A stretch of 64,000 nt of DNA, taken from positions 67,033,298 to 67,097,297 of the forward strand of contig OZ023205.1 of assembly GCA_963995525.1 (NCBI GenBank). Reading direction: 5' to 3'. The notes under the pieces are model-generated. The model was not told the DNA's origin, made no database searches, and worked only from the letters and a program-made list of their open reading frames with translations. Origin of the DNA: Escarpia spicata (taxonomy: Eukaryota; Annelida; Polychaeta; Sabellida; Siboglinidae). Position 1 is the first letter of the stretch, and the number at the start of each line of letters is the position of its first letter. A program made the position numbers and the translations under genes. Positions 1 to 11,848 of this stretch are shown here, piece by piece.

Positions 1-796
1 CTAAATCATGAATACCGTGTTTCTGAAGAACGCAGGGAGGAGATGGACGTGGAAAAGCTCAAATGGAGAAACGAAGAACAAAATTGACTATATCCTGACA
101 AACAGGCCAGACATGGTCACTGATGTAATTGTCATCAACCAAGGCAACATCGGAAGTGACCACAGATTGGTAATGAGCAACATCAAACTGGACGTCAAGG
201 CTGAAAGGAAGAAGTTGATAAACAAGAGACCACCAGGTGTAGATACCACACAAATAGAAACAAAAAAGGTTGAATTCCCCTGTTGACTCAAACTGTGAAA
301 TCGATTCGAGACACTACAAGAACTAGGCGAGATCAACACCAAGATCGAAAACATCACTGAGATGATCCAACTAAGTGTGACAAGTGTAGCCAGAGCCATC
401 AACAGGCATGTAAAGACGAGAATACTGTCACCGACACGAGCACTGATGAAGAAACTACAAGAAATGGTGGGTAATAGTGACTGTAAAAAACAAATAGAGT
501 ACGCAAGACCATCAAAAAGAAAGCGAAGGAGGACATGAGGAAACAAGATATCAAACGAGAAACGATTATGGCATCAAAGAGCCTGAAGAAAACCAGAAGA
601 ACACAGGCACTAGGCCGAGACAGACTGATTACACTTCTAGACAAGCAGGGTAGAGAAATACAAGACTAAGATATGACTATTATATTATCATAATCATATC
701 TTGGTAGGTAGCAGAGATAACACCACGGGAGGTGGAAGCAGCCCTAAGAGATATGAAGAATGGGAAGACATCAGGCAACAACCATGTAAACATTGA

Positions 797-1359
797 CAGG
801 GTGCACAATGGCTTTAGCTGACAGGTAGTCAGAAGAAATAACTTTAGTTTAAGGGACAACAAACTGCAGTGGTGAACAAGGCTACGCCAGCAGAATTTGA
901 AGTCTGCGTTTCCTTTCCCGAAGCCGATGACTGAACAATCAATAACATTGCTGGCATTTCGTAACTTGCAAAAATAATCACCCAATGCGGGAATAACGCA
1001 TCTATGAAGGGATAACACGTAACAATGTCTGTATCCCGTACATGTATAGTGTTTGTTCATGTCGCAATCACTCATGGTCGCTAGGTGGCACTACCTATCC
1101 TAACCCGATGTAAACAGCCGCTATATACATACTCGCGTTCAGCAAGTTTCCTATTCGATGATCGTATGGAATATTTAGTTACGTGTGATAAAATGCTACC
1201 TTATTGCCTTATTTTGTTTTATTCCATCACAACACCCAACTAGCTTAATCACAGCTTAATCAGAGCTAGTCCGATGAGACTGCTCCTCTAAACATGGACT
1301 AGTCCGGTCACTGAAACTACTCGTTCCGGACGGTCGGACCGACCTCATATCGCAGCCTG
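797..1359. mobile_element. hAT-like non-autonomous DNA transposon inserted in the RTE copy
   Basis: A 563-bp insertion inside the reverse-transcriptase region. It is flanked by exact 6-bp direct repeats CATTGA at 791-796 and 1360-1365. Its ends are CAGGGTGCACAATGG on the left and, reverse-complemented, CAGGCTGCGATATG on the right, which are short imperfect terminal inverted repeats of hAT style. Leaving out the element and one repeat copy gives an uninterrupted RTE frame across the junction (about NHVNIETLKAAED), so the insertion boundaries are well supported. It has no coding capacity and is probably a MITE-like derivative mobilised in trans. Confidence 0.8.
1079..1092 (+). promoter_or_regulatory. 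CTCF-like motif (CGCTAGGTGGCACT)
   Basis: The sequence resembles the CTCF core (CCASYAGRKGGCR). It lies inside the 797-1359 transposon. The call rests on the motif alone, with no occupancy evidence. Confidence 0.25.
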
Positions 1360-2920
1360 CATTGAAACATTAAAAGCAGCAGAAGATACCATCTCGAAGA
1401 TACTGGCTAAGTTCTACACTAAAAGCTTATCAGAAACACGAATACCCACCTCATGGAAGAACGCAAAGATGGTGATAATCTTCAAGAAGGGAAATAAGAA
1501 AGATTTAAAGAACTACAGACCGATATGTCTGTTATCAAACATCTACAAATTACTCAAAAAGATACTAACGAATATGCTAGAGAAGACACTCGACGAAAAC
1601 CAACCACGAGAGCAAGCATGATTCAGAAGCAGGTACTCAACAACAGACCACATTCACGTCGTAAACCAACTGAAAGAGAAGTGCCGATAATATATCCTGC
1701 TGTGCATCACAAACTCAAGCAATACTGACCTCCCTTCAAGAACAGGGGATAGAAGATGTGTACATCGAATTCCTGAAAGACATCTACACTAACAGCTCGG
1801 TGACAGTCCACCTACACAAAAAGAGCAACAAGATCAACATCAAGAGAGGAGTACGAAAGAGTGACACCATATCGCCCAAGCTGTTTATGGCAACACTCGA
1901 AAGCTTATTCCGAAGACTGCCCTGAGAAACCAGCTTGATGATAGACGGAGAATATCTCAGCCATCATCGCTTCGCCAACAATATACCCACATACGCTACT
2001 ACACTGCAAGAACTACAAAAAAATGCTCCAGGAGATAGCTGATGAAAGTGTAAACAAGGTCTGAAGATGAACATTTCGAAGACAAAAGTGATGCTGGAAA
2101 ATGACACACCAGTATATATCAACACGACGCAGACAGAGAACGTTGAAAGCTACGTCTATCTGGGACAGCGATACAGTATCAGAAACAAAAAACAAGACAA
2201 GGAGATTCAAAGAAGAATCACCGCCGGCTGGACAGCATTCACCAAACACCGCAATATTTTCAAAGGTAACGTTGGAACCTCCTTGAAGAGACATGTCTTC
2301 AACTCATGCGTACTTCCAGCAATGATATATGGCGCGGAAACATGGGCACTCACCATCCAGGCAAAGAACAAGCTAGCAGCCACACAAACAAAGATGGAAA
2401 GAATATGTTAAACATCATATATCGCGAGAGAAAGACAAACATCTGGTTAAGACAGAAGACAAAGGTCATAGACATGACACAACTAATCTGAAGACAGAAG
2501 TGGACCTGGAGTGGGCACATCAGCAGACTACGAGATAACCGATGGACATCGCATATCACAACCTGGAGACCTTACGAAGGGAAACGATCTAGAGGAAGAC
2601 CTGCGAGACGGTGGAGAGACAAACTAGACGAGTACTGGAAGGGCACCAGCTGGCAGAGCATAGCACAAGACAGATTTGGAAACGACATGCTGAGGCCTTC
2701 ACCCAACTACATACTACACTATGGCTGCACAATGATGATGATGATGATGATGTAAATTGCACATGTGCTGTTTTAGTGATAATCTTCCTGGTCACTGTTG
2801 ACATTATATTAATTGTTCAATATATAGTAAATTTTACAACATATAAATTCTTTCTTGCCACAGAAAGGATATAAAAAATGTCTAAAGGTGTGTTGCATCA
2901 ATCTAAGACAAATCCATAGA

Positions 2921-3070
2921 GACTGGACAATGTCTGGACAGAGTGGACACAAAAGGAACATAGACTGGACACAAAGTGGACAGAGAGGGGACACAGATTG
3001 GACAATGGCTGGACAAACTGGATACATACTGGACACAGAGTGGACACAGGTTGTAGTTGACACTTGTATT
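2921..3070. repeat. Degenerate TGGACA-rich repeat
   Basis: Irregular reiterations of TGGACA and GGACACA separated by short spacers. This is simple-sequence expansion with no coding interpretation. Confidence 0.7.
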
Positions 3071-3180
3071 GTCCAGGAAGTGGTGGGATATTGAGGCTAA
3101 GCCAGCCTCCCTAGTGGCTGGGCTAAGTGATGGCAGCTTAGAGAGCGCCAAGCCCCAGTGGTCAGGTGCAGGTGTGTCAC

Positions 3181-3560
3181 ACGTACGCACGCATGCATGC
3201 ATGCACACACAGGGAACATAAAATCAAACCTACTACGCAATACGCATACACAGATCAAAACCCCAGATGTTTGCTGAGTGTATGCTGGCATGATGGTGAC
3301 ACACATTAATTTAGGTACATGACACACACTGACATGGATTATGACACACACACACACACACGACTGACACAGACACAAAGACATCCATTAACACTGACAT
3401 CGACACTGACGGATATAGACAATGACATGTAGATAGACACTAAGTGACATACATATATTGACTGACAGAAAAACTGCCAGACAGACACTGATCCAGACAC
3501 TGACTGACTGATAGACGTTGACACTAACACTAACTGACATACATTGACACAGACACTGAC
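3181..3560. repeat. Low-complexity tract (CGCA/TGCA, CA and GACAC-rich)
   Basis: ACGC/ATGC tetranucleotides at about 3183-3208, a CA run at about 3345-3362, then degenerate GACACTGA repeats to about 3560. The open frames on the minus strand here are compositional. Confidence 0.75.
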
Positions 3561-4935
3561 TGACTCAAACAATATCTTGGTTTTAACTGTAGTGACATAT
3601 AACATTATATACTATGCTCTTCCTCACTTTATAAATATAGTTTTTGTTAAGTGTGACTATCAATAATTTATCTAATTGCATTTTTTACGGATATGCACAG
3701 TATCAAATAATACACGAGATGCACATTTTCATTTTCGACTAATCTACCAGTGTAAATTCCTAAGTTAATTTTACCTGAATTTATCATATTAATTTGTGCC
3801 CCATTACAAGCCCACAATATATGTGAAATTATGAAAATAATCAGATAAAAGTGTAAGTCATCTGCGTTTTTACCGAATAACTGTCGGCAACAGGGAGAAG
3901 CGCAAGTAAATCATGCCATATCATGCAAGTGATATCGTGGGCCGAGTAAACCGAGGACGGTGTAACATACACCTGAAAACTGACAACATCCGGCCGTGTA
4001 TTTACAGATCACTTGACTTGAGCTTACCGCGTGCTACCTGACCCAGGGGAGGGAAGTCGACCCAGTCACCAGCCCACAGCAAAATCAATAAGGAAATCTT
4101 CCAGTAGACGCTGTCAGCAACATCCGTCGCCAGCCGACATGGCGGACATAAGTGTGTTGAGAGATTATACACCTAGGTCATACACTGCATAGACATACAG
4201 TGTTACACTAGAGTGTTGTTACTTCACTGGTTTTAAAACTAACCCTCATCAATCAGATTTGATGAAGTATAAATAATATGTGAATAGTTACAGTCGGTTT
4301 AAAGTTGCACTGTCAGATCAGCTATCTTTTAATAAAAATGTCCAGCAAATCAACATGCCACTATATATCACTTTCCTTTACCCATATAATTTTTTTTCAT
4401 GTAATATGAAATTTTAAAAATAGAAATGATGATCAATTATATCCACATGCAATGTGTTTATTGTCCACTGGCTGGATATATTGACCAGTAATTTTGGTTA
4501 ATTTGTCAAATAACAAATAAAATGTTAAAATGACATCTTTGGTAGCATGTATGATCAAATAAAATATTATTTGTGTTGTATGGTTTCTTAAATACTGCTT
4601 AAAATGGTAGTTTAATTCAGGAAGCTAGAATAATTTACTAGAAGAGTGAATACATTTGTTAAAAATATAAAACTGAATAACTTTTATGGGTAATTTCTGA
4701 AAATGTAGATAGCCTTATGTTATAGAAGCAGAGCTTCCCATTTTTCCATGGAACTGTTATCAAACCCGGTGAAAAATCCCTAAGCTAAATAGATAACAAA
4801 TACGTACAAACAAGTTAGCATGTTGTAGTTGATACTAGGCATGTTTAGTTGTTTGCAAAAGAAGTCTGAAATGAGACAAACAAAAGTAGTTTGACTTAAA
4901 ACAACAGCAACAAAAGCATCTTGCTTGATATGACC
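3561..4935. other. Non-coding AT-rich stretch
   Basis: No exon, RNA gene or recognisable element was seen. The segment at about 3890-4200 has more GC and CpG than its surroundings, but no supported splice or promoter structure was identified. Confidence 0.6.
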
Positions 4936-5206
4936 CTGGTGTTACTTCTATCTATAACTAGAGGGGTAACCTGGCAGTGTCCGGGTGGCCAGGTGTATTA
5001 CAGCAATGGGTAAACAATGTTACTGGTGTTACTTCTATCTATAACTAGAGGGGTAACCTGGCAGTGTCCGGGTGGCCAGGTGTATTACAGCAATGGGTAA
5101 ACAATGTTACTGGTGTTACTTCTATCTATAACTAGAGGGGTAACCTGGCAGTGTCCGGGTGGCCAGGTGTATTACAGCAATGGGTAAACAATGTTACTGG
5201 TGTTTC
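4936..5206. repeat. 87-bp tandem repeat, about 3.1 copies
   Basis: Three essentially identical 87-bp units start at 4936, 5023 and 5110 (CTGGTGTTACTTCTATC...), followed by a partial fourth. The near-perfect identity indicates recent duplication. Each unit holds a small inverted repeat, CCTGGC...GCCAGG. Confidence 0.95.
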
Positions 5207-5656
5207 CACTGTCTTTGTTGTTAAAGGGTTATTCAGCTCTGAAATCAAAGCATGACATTAACCAATCTAATGAAATCTTTGCGTACAATGAATACATTTA
5301 CATAAATATTCAATAAATGAATCAGTACTTTTATTGCAGGCTCAACCTTGTAGTCCACATTATAGATTAGAAGAAAGAACTACACTACAGATAATACAAG
5401 AGACACACACACAAAATATAGTTAATTACTAGGCCAGGTGGTACATACGTAAGAACTCAATTATCCAACTTACATATAATTCGCAAATGAAGACTACTTA
5501 CTGGTGTCTAATTCTACATTGCCATTTGATATGAGTATATGAAATGACACAAACTAAAGTGTTGTTTGATGATTCTAATCTTTACATAAATGTATATGTA
5601 AGAATACGAATGATAGCTTGGCTATCCTGTTAACCTCCTCTGTGTCAATGGGACTT

Positions 5657-5722
5657 CTATTGTTGTCATGGTCTCTATTGTTGTCATGGTCTCTATTGTT
5701 GTCATGGTCTCTATTGTTGTCA
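5657..5722. repeat. 18-bp tandem repeat
   Basis: About four copies of CTATTGTTGTCATGGTCT, the last with a GATC variant. The flanks at 5210-5656 and 5723-5940 contain nothing recognisable. Confidence 0.9.
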
Positions 5723-5943
5723 TGATCACATATTTACTCTGCATGTATAGAAATATATATTTTACAATTTAGATAAAGATAACTGCTTGTTAGATCAGAA
5801 CTCTTAGTTTTACACTGCTAAAAATATCTTTCAACTGGACGTAATATGATGAAAATAGTCTTTTTATGGTTTGTACCAATAATCCATTCAAAATTCTATA
5901 AAATGTTTTGTTGGATCAAAAACAAACCAAACACTACCACACA

Positions 5944-6079
5944 CTATGAAGACTGCCGCGAGTGATAAATCTTGGTAAAGATGAGACGACAGAAGGCTAA
6001 AGACGCTGCTAACATTTCAGCGAGACCAAATATGGCCAAAATCAGTGGCCCATAAATAATGCGTTGAAAAAGCTTCCGT
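5944..6079 (-). CDS. Candidate terminal exon with a hydrophobic segment, unrecognised
   Basis: A minus-strand frame ends in a stop at 5944-5946. It contains a long hydrophobic stretch, IIYGPLILAIFGLAEMLAA and on to CRLIF, followed by a basic tail, as in the last transmembrane helix of a small multi-pass protein. A possible acceptor (TTTGCTTCATCAG) precedes it at about 6080. It loosely recalls the fourth helix of MS4A-like proteins. The frame and the early stop do not fit the neighbouring PTPRN gene. Without flanking exons it could be a chance open frame. Confidence 0.22.
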
Positions 6080-6309
6080 CTGATGAAGCAAATGGAACGG
6101 TTATAAATGAGGGAGACACATGGAATCTCCGATATGAGTGACTGTTGATTAACGACACAAAACGATGTGCAATGACAATTATAATATTTTATTAGGCGCC
6201 TGGCAATAAATGACAAGAGCGAGAAAAACAAGGTCAAATAAAGGTCACTGTAGGGCTAAAGAAAATTGAGTGCAACGAAAACTGATGGCACGGACGAATG
6301 TGGAAAAGA

Positions 6310-8140
6310 TAAGGATAAGGATGATGGTATGGATGGGTTATTCTTTATATGAATGATGGTAGGGATGGGTTATTCTTTATATGGATGATGGTAGGGATGG
6401 GTTATTCTTTATATGGATGAACGTAGGGATGGATTATTCTTTATATGGATGATGGTAGGGATGGGTTATTCTTTATATGGATAATGGTAGGGATGGGTTA
6501 TTCTTTATATGGATGATGATAGGATGGGTTATTCTTTATATGGATGATGGTATGGATGGGTTATTCTTTATATGGATGACGGTAGGGGTGGGTTATTCTT
6601 TATATGAATGATGGTAGGGATGGGTTGTTCTTTATATGGATGAAGGTAGGGAAGGATTATTCTTTATATGGATGATGGTAGGGATGGGTTATTCATTATA
6701 TGGATGACGGTAGGGGTAGGTTATTCTTTATATGGATGATGGTAGGGATGGGTTATTCTTTATATGGATGATGGTAGGGATGGGTTATTCTTTATATGGA
6801 TGATGGTGGGGATGGATTATTCTTTATATGGATGATGGTATGGATGGGTTATTCTTTATATGGATGATGGTAGGGATGGGTTATTCTTTATATGGATGAT
6901 GGTGGGGATGGATTATTCTTTATATGAATGATGGTATGGATGGGTTATTCTTTATATGGATGATGGTAGGGATGGGTTATTCTTTATATGGATGATGGTG
7001 GGGATGGATTATTCTTTATATGGATGATGGTGGGGATGGGTTATTCTTTATATTCTTTATATGGATGATGGTAGGGATGGGTTATTCTTGATGTGGATGA
7101 TGGTAGAGATGGATTATTCTTTATATGGATGATGGTGGGGATGGGTTATTCTTTGCATGGATATGGTAGGGATGGGTTATTCTTTATATGGATGATGGTA
7201 GGGGTGGGTTATTATTTATATAGATGATGGTAGGGATGGATTATTCTTTATATGGTTGATGGTAGGGATGGGTTATTCTTTATATGGATGATGGTAGGGA
7301 TGGGTTATTCTTTATATGGATGATGGTAGGGATGGGTTATTCTTTATATGGATGATGGTGGGGATGGATTATTCTTTATATGGATGATGGCGGGGATGGG
7401 TTATTCTTTATATTCTTTATATGGATGATGGTAGGGATGGATTATTCTTTATATGGATGATGGTGGGGATGGGTTATTCTTTGCATGGATATGGTAGGGA
7501 TGGGTTATTCTTTATATGGATGATGGTGGGGATGGGTTATTCTTTGCATGGATATGGTAGGGATGGGTTATTTTTTATATGGATGATGGTGGGGAGGGGT
7601 TATTCTTTATAAGGATGATGGTAGGGATGGGTTATTCTTTATATGGATGATGGTAGGGGTGGGTTATTCTTTATATGGATGATGGTGGGGATGGGTTATT
7701 CTTTGCATGGATATGGTAGGGATGGGTTATTCTTTATATGGATGATGGTGGGGATGGGTTATTCTTTGCATGGATATGGTAGGGATGGGTTATTCTTTAT
7801 ATGGATGATGGTGGGGAGGGGTTATTCTTTATCAGGATGATGGTAGGGATGGGTTATTCTTTATATGGATGATGGTAGGGGTGGGTTATTCTTGATATGA
7901 ATGATGGTGGGGAGGGGTTATTCATTATATGGATGATGGTAGGATGGGTTATTCTTTATATGGATGATGGTAGGGATGGGTTATTCTTTATATGATGATG
8001 GTGGGGATGGGTTATTCTTTATATGGATGATGGTGGGGAGGGGTTATTCTTTACATGGGTGATGGTAAGGAGGGATTATTCCTTGTATAGATGATGGTGG
8101 GGAGGAGTCATCCCTCATGTGGATGGTGGTAGGGGTTATT
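6310..8140. repeat. 32-bp minisatellite, about 57 units
   Basis: Tandem copies of a 32-bp unit built around GGATGATGGTAGGGATGGG and TTATTCTTTATAT. Variants include GGTGGGGATGGAT and shortened TTTGCATGGATATGG units. A larger composite repeat appears between about 7020 and 7840. Occasional long open frames (for example 7421-7840) result from the repeat and are not genes. Confidence 0.97.
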
Positions 8141-9555
8141 CCTAATATGGAAGATGACCGGAGGATATATTCATCACTATATAGAGAATTAAATACAACT
8201 GATCTGGTGCTATCTGTATGGAGTATAAAATAGACACTAGAAGTAGCAATAAAGAAGCATTGTTTCAGTAAAACATATCTTAGCACTACCAACACTACAT
8301 GATTACAATTATTTGTGACTCAACAAAAAAGCAGTAGTGAACTATGAGGTATAACAATGATTGACTTCTGGTAATTTCAATTTCCCAGAAACTGAATGGA
8401 AACAACACTTGATAACAGCTACACATCACTCATGAATCACATGTAGCTAATTTGTTTTGACAGAAAACAGGATATATCATTCAAGCAACATGTTGATTTT
8501 AATTGTAGATTCCAGGAAGGAAATGCTGCATTTAATAAGTTTCGTTAACGAAGACCATAATACTGTGATTGAGAATCTTAGATATGTTGTTGCACTTAAA
8601 ACGAGAGATCTCTTGCAATGTCATCGACCTACATGAGTTAGGAAAGTGTAGGATTATTGGAAATCAATATATGTTAACAATAAAAGCTTCCTCTCAGAAT
8701 GCTAGGTGAAACAAAGAATGTAAGAAATTAAACTCAATTTGATTTTTTTACTTGTCTTTTTACGAGTTAATTTTACAAAAAAGCAAAACGATGTAATATA
8801 CGTATGATTTTATAGATCAGTAAATTAAAGCAGGGACAACTATGGAAAGAGTAAGCAAAACTGAAACAAACCATAGGCGGTAATTCTTTAGCAAGAAAGT
8901 AATAGATGTTTCAAATTTATTTCCAGAATATATGTATATAAGTGTTTTAAATGTTTTTATTACATTTAAAACCTGAAATCACGGGTACCACATTAAAAGT
9001 GTATTGATTTTAACAGTTTTAATCTATGTGTAGCCATAAGATATTTTATAGTCTATTTTTTATTCCTTATTTAATGTTGGCAATTACAGTTTATCGTGTA
9101 ATACACATATTTAGAAAATCTAATTATACAATGTTAGTGTCATGAAAAATGTAGTATTACATTAAACTGAAAACTACACAGTCTACAGTTAAAACCTTTT
9201 AATTCAAACTTGAAGTGGAGACACAACTGCCAAACGAATACATGGCAGTTTTATTGTCTATTACATAAAAGGATGTTGGATCAGTTGTTACAACATAATT
9301 TGCAATTAATTAATTTGTTTACAACCTTGTAAGTGAAATTATTGTTTGTGATGCTGACTATACTATAAGTGAAGCCATCCCCAGCAGTAAGGATTTATTA
9401 ATTCATCTAAACCTTGTCTCCTGTAAATTTGTATTGCTTAATTGTGATTGCTCTTCTAAGAAAATGTACTTGACAAGTAGTGTAATTGACAATTATAATT
9501 AAACCCAACCCTGGTGGAATTGTCAAGCCACGGCCGCACACTGGTGTGATATGTG

Positions 9556-9570
9556 CTGCCACCTAGCAGG
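9556..9570 (-). promoter_or_regulatory. CTCF-like motif
   Basis: The reverse complement reads CCTGCTAGGTGGCAG, close to the bilaterian CTCF core. Motif match only. Confidence 0.3.
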
Positions 9571-9608
9571 AAATGTCAACTCTGGCTAAGTGTACCGCCC
9601 AATGTGTG

Positions 9609-9622
9609 CTACCACCTAGTGA
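9609..9622 (-). promoter_or_regulatory. CTCF-like motif
   Basis: The reverse complement reads TCACTAGGTGGTAG, 53 bp from the preceding site and in the same orientation. Motif match only. Confidence 0.25.
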
Positions 9623-9978
9623 ATGGAGGGTGCACTATTTGACAACTGGCCATTTGTGAATCACTGTTGCATAATCTAGTTGATTAATTCAGCATGTAAG
9701 AAATATAAACAAGAGGAGATTGGAAGACAGAAAGGAGGGGGGAAGGCAACGAGCAGGGGAGAAGGCAAGGTGGAGGGGAATGGAATAAAACAGGTAGTTA
9801 AAGGTAGTAATTCCCTGAAACAAAAATCTCAATTTCAGTTTGCAATATTCCAAGGAATCATACAAGGTCACACTTGGACATGTCAGGTTTTAGTGTCCTA
9901 AAAATGGGTACAGTGCTCTGAATTAGGGAGTTTACTTCCACCGTGGAAGAGGGTGTTTTAAAGTTAGGGCCTACTTAC

Positions 9979-10058
9979 TGGCGTTGGCAGCAACGGCGGA
10001 TGCATTCAGACCTTTTGCATTCGGATTCACTCGGAAGTTGATCTCGTTTCCTTTCACA
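9979..10058 (-). CDS. PTPRN: PTPRN-like exon: end of the membrane-proximal ectodomain fold
   Basis: 80 bp. The acceptor is TTTGCTTTTAG before 10058 and the donor is GTAAGT after 9979. The first T completes a valine codon begun in exon 18313-18227. The exon encodes VKGNEINFRVNPNAKGLNAS (the final S codon is split) and AVAANA. This corresponds to the last beta strand and helix of the PTPRN/PTPRN2 mature ectodomain. NAS is a potential N-glycosylation site. It ends one base into a codon, so another exon must follow at lower coordinates. Confidence 0.92.
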
Positions 10059-10207
10059 CTAAAAGCAAACAATAATAGATTGTGGGTCGGGCAAGGAATA
10101 TATCGAATGCTAAACTAAGAAGGTATCTAAAGAAAGTTAACAAAATGTAGTGGAACAAAATGTCACTGGTGTCAAATTGTTTAGAAATAACCTAAATCTA
10201 AACCATA

Positions 10208-11838
10208 CAAGATTTAACAAGATTGCCACCCAGAGAATTAACTCTAGGTGGCAGGTGGACAAGGAAGCCCTTTGGCTTATCGAGATTCCAACCCTTTTAT
10301 CTATGTGTATCCCGCCCTTCTGAGGTATGTGTCGATTTCATTTTTAAACATATTCACGCTACTAGCACCCACACAATCAGCAGATAATATGTTCCATTCA
10401 CAGTCCTTTGTGAAAATAAAAACTTTCTTATATCTAATCTACACTACTCCTTTGCTAATGTAACTTCATGTCCTCTAGTCCTTCTATCTTTCTTAACTGA
10501 GAAACAAATATTTCTATCAATATTTTCATACTGATTCATTATTTTAAACAATTCTATCTGATCTCTCAATCTCCTGGTCTCTAGTGTTGTTAAACCACAT
10601 TCTTTTAGGCGAATTTCATAACTAAGATCCCTCAGTTTTTGTATCATTTTAGTCGCTCTCCTCTGTACTCTTTCTAGCATATCTATGTCCTTCCTGCGAT
10701 ATGGCCTCCACGCTTGTATACAATATTCTAAATGAGGCCTCACTATTGCTTTGTACAGCGGTATTATTAGTTCTTTTTCCTTATACGCTATATATTTCCC
10801 CTAATGAATCCAAGGATTTGATTTCCCTTTAAAGCTGCAATTCCGCACTGCTCTGAAACCTTCATATCAGCACTAATGGTTAACCCTAAGTCCTTTTCTT
10901 TTACAGTAGTACTCAGTACAGTACCCCCCCATTGTATATTCTACCTCTTCGTTCCCATGTCCTGCGTGGAGGCATTTACATTTCCCAAAATTGAACAGCA
11001 TTTGCCACTTTTCAGACCATTTGATCAACCTGTCAAAACGAAGGGTCTGTAGCGAAGGGTCAAAACCATTAGTTACGCTGTCACCAACATCACCTACACT
11101 CTCTATCTAACCTACTCAACTCTAGAATGATAAATGATGGACAGTGGGGGTGGGGTAGCGACCGACCAAAACCATTACATCACACTGTCATCGACATCGC
11201 CTACACTCTAGTGACTGTATGATAGGCTGTAAATGATAAGACTAAACTCCTCAATAAATACACTAACTTAGTCTTAGTACAGTCAGTTGGCTTAACACTA
11301 CAAGTACAACACTCACTACATTTTTGCATTACACGTTTCTTTTCGGTTGGCGGTGGCGTCGTTTCGCTGTCATCCATCGTTTCGTGCAGCGTGACTTCGT
11401 TTTGTTTGATCGCGGAAATGCCAATTTGTCATAACGTTGTTTCCTATTGGTTAGATTACGACCAGACTCAACGAATGAAAAACCATGTCACAACATGCTG
11501 CATACATATGCTGCCACCTGTTGAATATAGTGAAACTAAATTTTAGTGATTGGCAAACATGGTGACAGTCCGTAATATTTTCATCCCTCGCCGTAATACC
11601 GTAATTTGAGGTGACTTTCAGGAATGATTCCGGACAATCTGGAATGGTAGGCAGGTCTGTATGTCCTAGTACTGATCCCTGTGGTACCCCACACAATACC
11701 GATTTCCAGTTTGAAGCCTCCCCATCAACTACTACATGTTGTCTTCTGTCAATCAGCCATTTTTCTATCCAGTTTATTATACCATTTCCTATGCCATGGG
11801 CCTTTAGTTTAAGCAGTAATCTTTGATGTGGCACTTTG
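10208..11838 (-). mobile_element. CR1/L2-like non-LTR retrotransposon fragment, copy 1
   Basis: Minus-strand decayed LINE in the same orientation as the host gene. Reverse transcriptase residues VPHQRLLLKLKAHGIG...CGVPQGSVLG lie at about 11838-11662. The thumb and C-terminal part is at about 11040-10260 (FDRLIKWSEKWQMLFNFGKC, RPHLEYCIQAWRPYRRKDID, ERVQRRATKM, RRTRGHEVTLAKE). The 3' end has repeats of TCTTGTTAAA, a CR1-like tail. The segment that would carry the catalytic aspartates is missing, and a different sequence lies at 11052-11653. The 5' side is cut off where the 36-bp minisatellite begins. It is the same family as the copy at 21390-22900. A CTAGGTGGCAG motif lies in its 3' untranslated region. 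Confidence 0.9.
11052..11653. mobile_element. 602-bp insertion within CR1 copy 1, unclassified
   Basis: A sequence unrelated to the LINE separates its two parts. It is bounded by an 8-bp direct repeat GGTCTGTA at 11044-11051 and 11654-11661, a possible target duplication. No terminal inverted repeat was seen. An internal duplication is visible: TCAAAACCATTAGTTACGCT at about 11060 against ACCAAAACCATTACATCACA at about 11164, each followed by CCTACACTCT. Confidence 0.5.
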
Positions 11839-11848
11839 ACGACATTTA

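Larger units (their letters stand above)
1..2755 (+). mobile_element. Decayed RTE-type non-LTR retrotransposon (LINE), pseudogene
   Basis: Broken plus-strand coding sequence of an RTE-clade LINE, which copies itself by target-primed reverse transcription. The C-terminal end of the endonuclease domain lies at about 8-230 (residues KNKIDYILTNRPD and later GSDHRLV). Reverse transcriptase pieces follow: FKKGNKKDLKNYRP near 1482-1522, SDTISPKLF near 1860, the catalytic-box region near 1968, KMNISKTKVM near 2067 and YLGQRYSIRNKKQDKEIQRR near 2155. The C-terminal region runs to about 2730. A short ATG-triplet run at about 2731-2752 looks like the microsatellite tail typical of RTE 3' ends. Many stops and frameshifts make it non-functional, and the 5' end lies outside the window. 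A separate element interrupts it at 797-1359. The clade assignment rests on motif resemblance; that it is a dead LINE is clear. Confidence 0.88.
8141..9978. other. Non-coding AT-rich stretch 3' of the last PTPRN exon found
   Basis: No exon with the required phase (following a codon split after one base) was identified. The next PTPRN exons, carrying the transmembrane helix and phosphatase domain, were not seen and are presumably at coordinates below 1 or too diverged to recognise. Two CTCF-like motifs lie at 9556 and 9609. Confidence 0.5.

Noticed and set aside
668..702. 9-bp inverted repeat AAGATATGA...TCATATCTT in the RTE copy
   Set aside because: It could be a tiny insertion, but the arms are short and AT-rich and no target duplication is visible.
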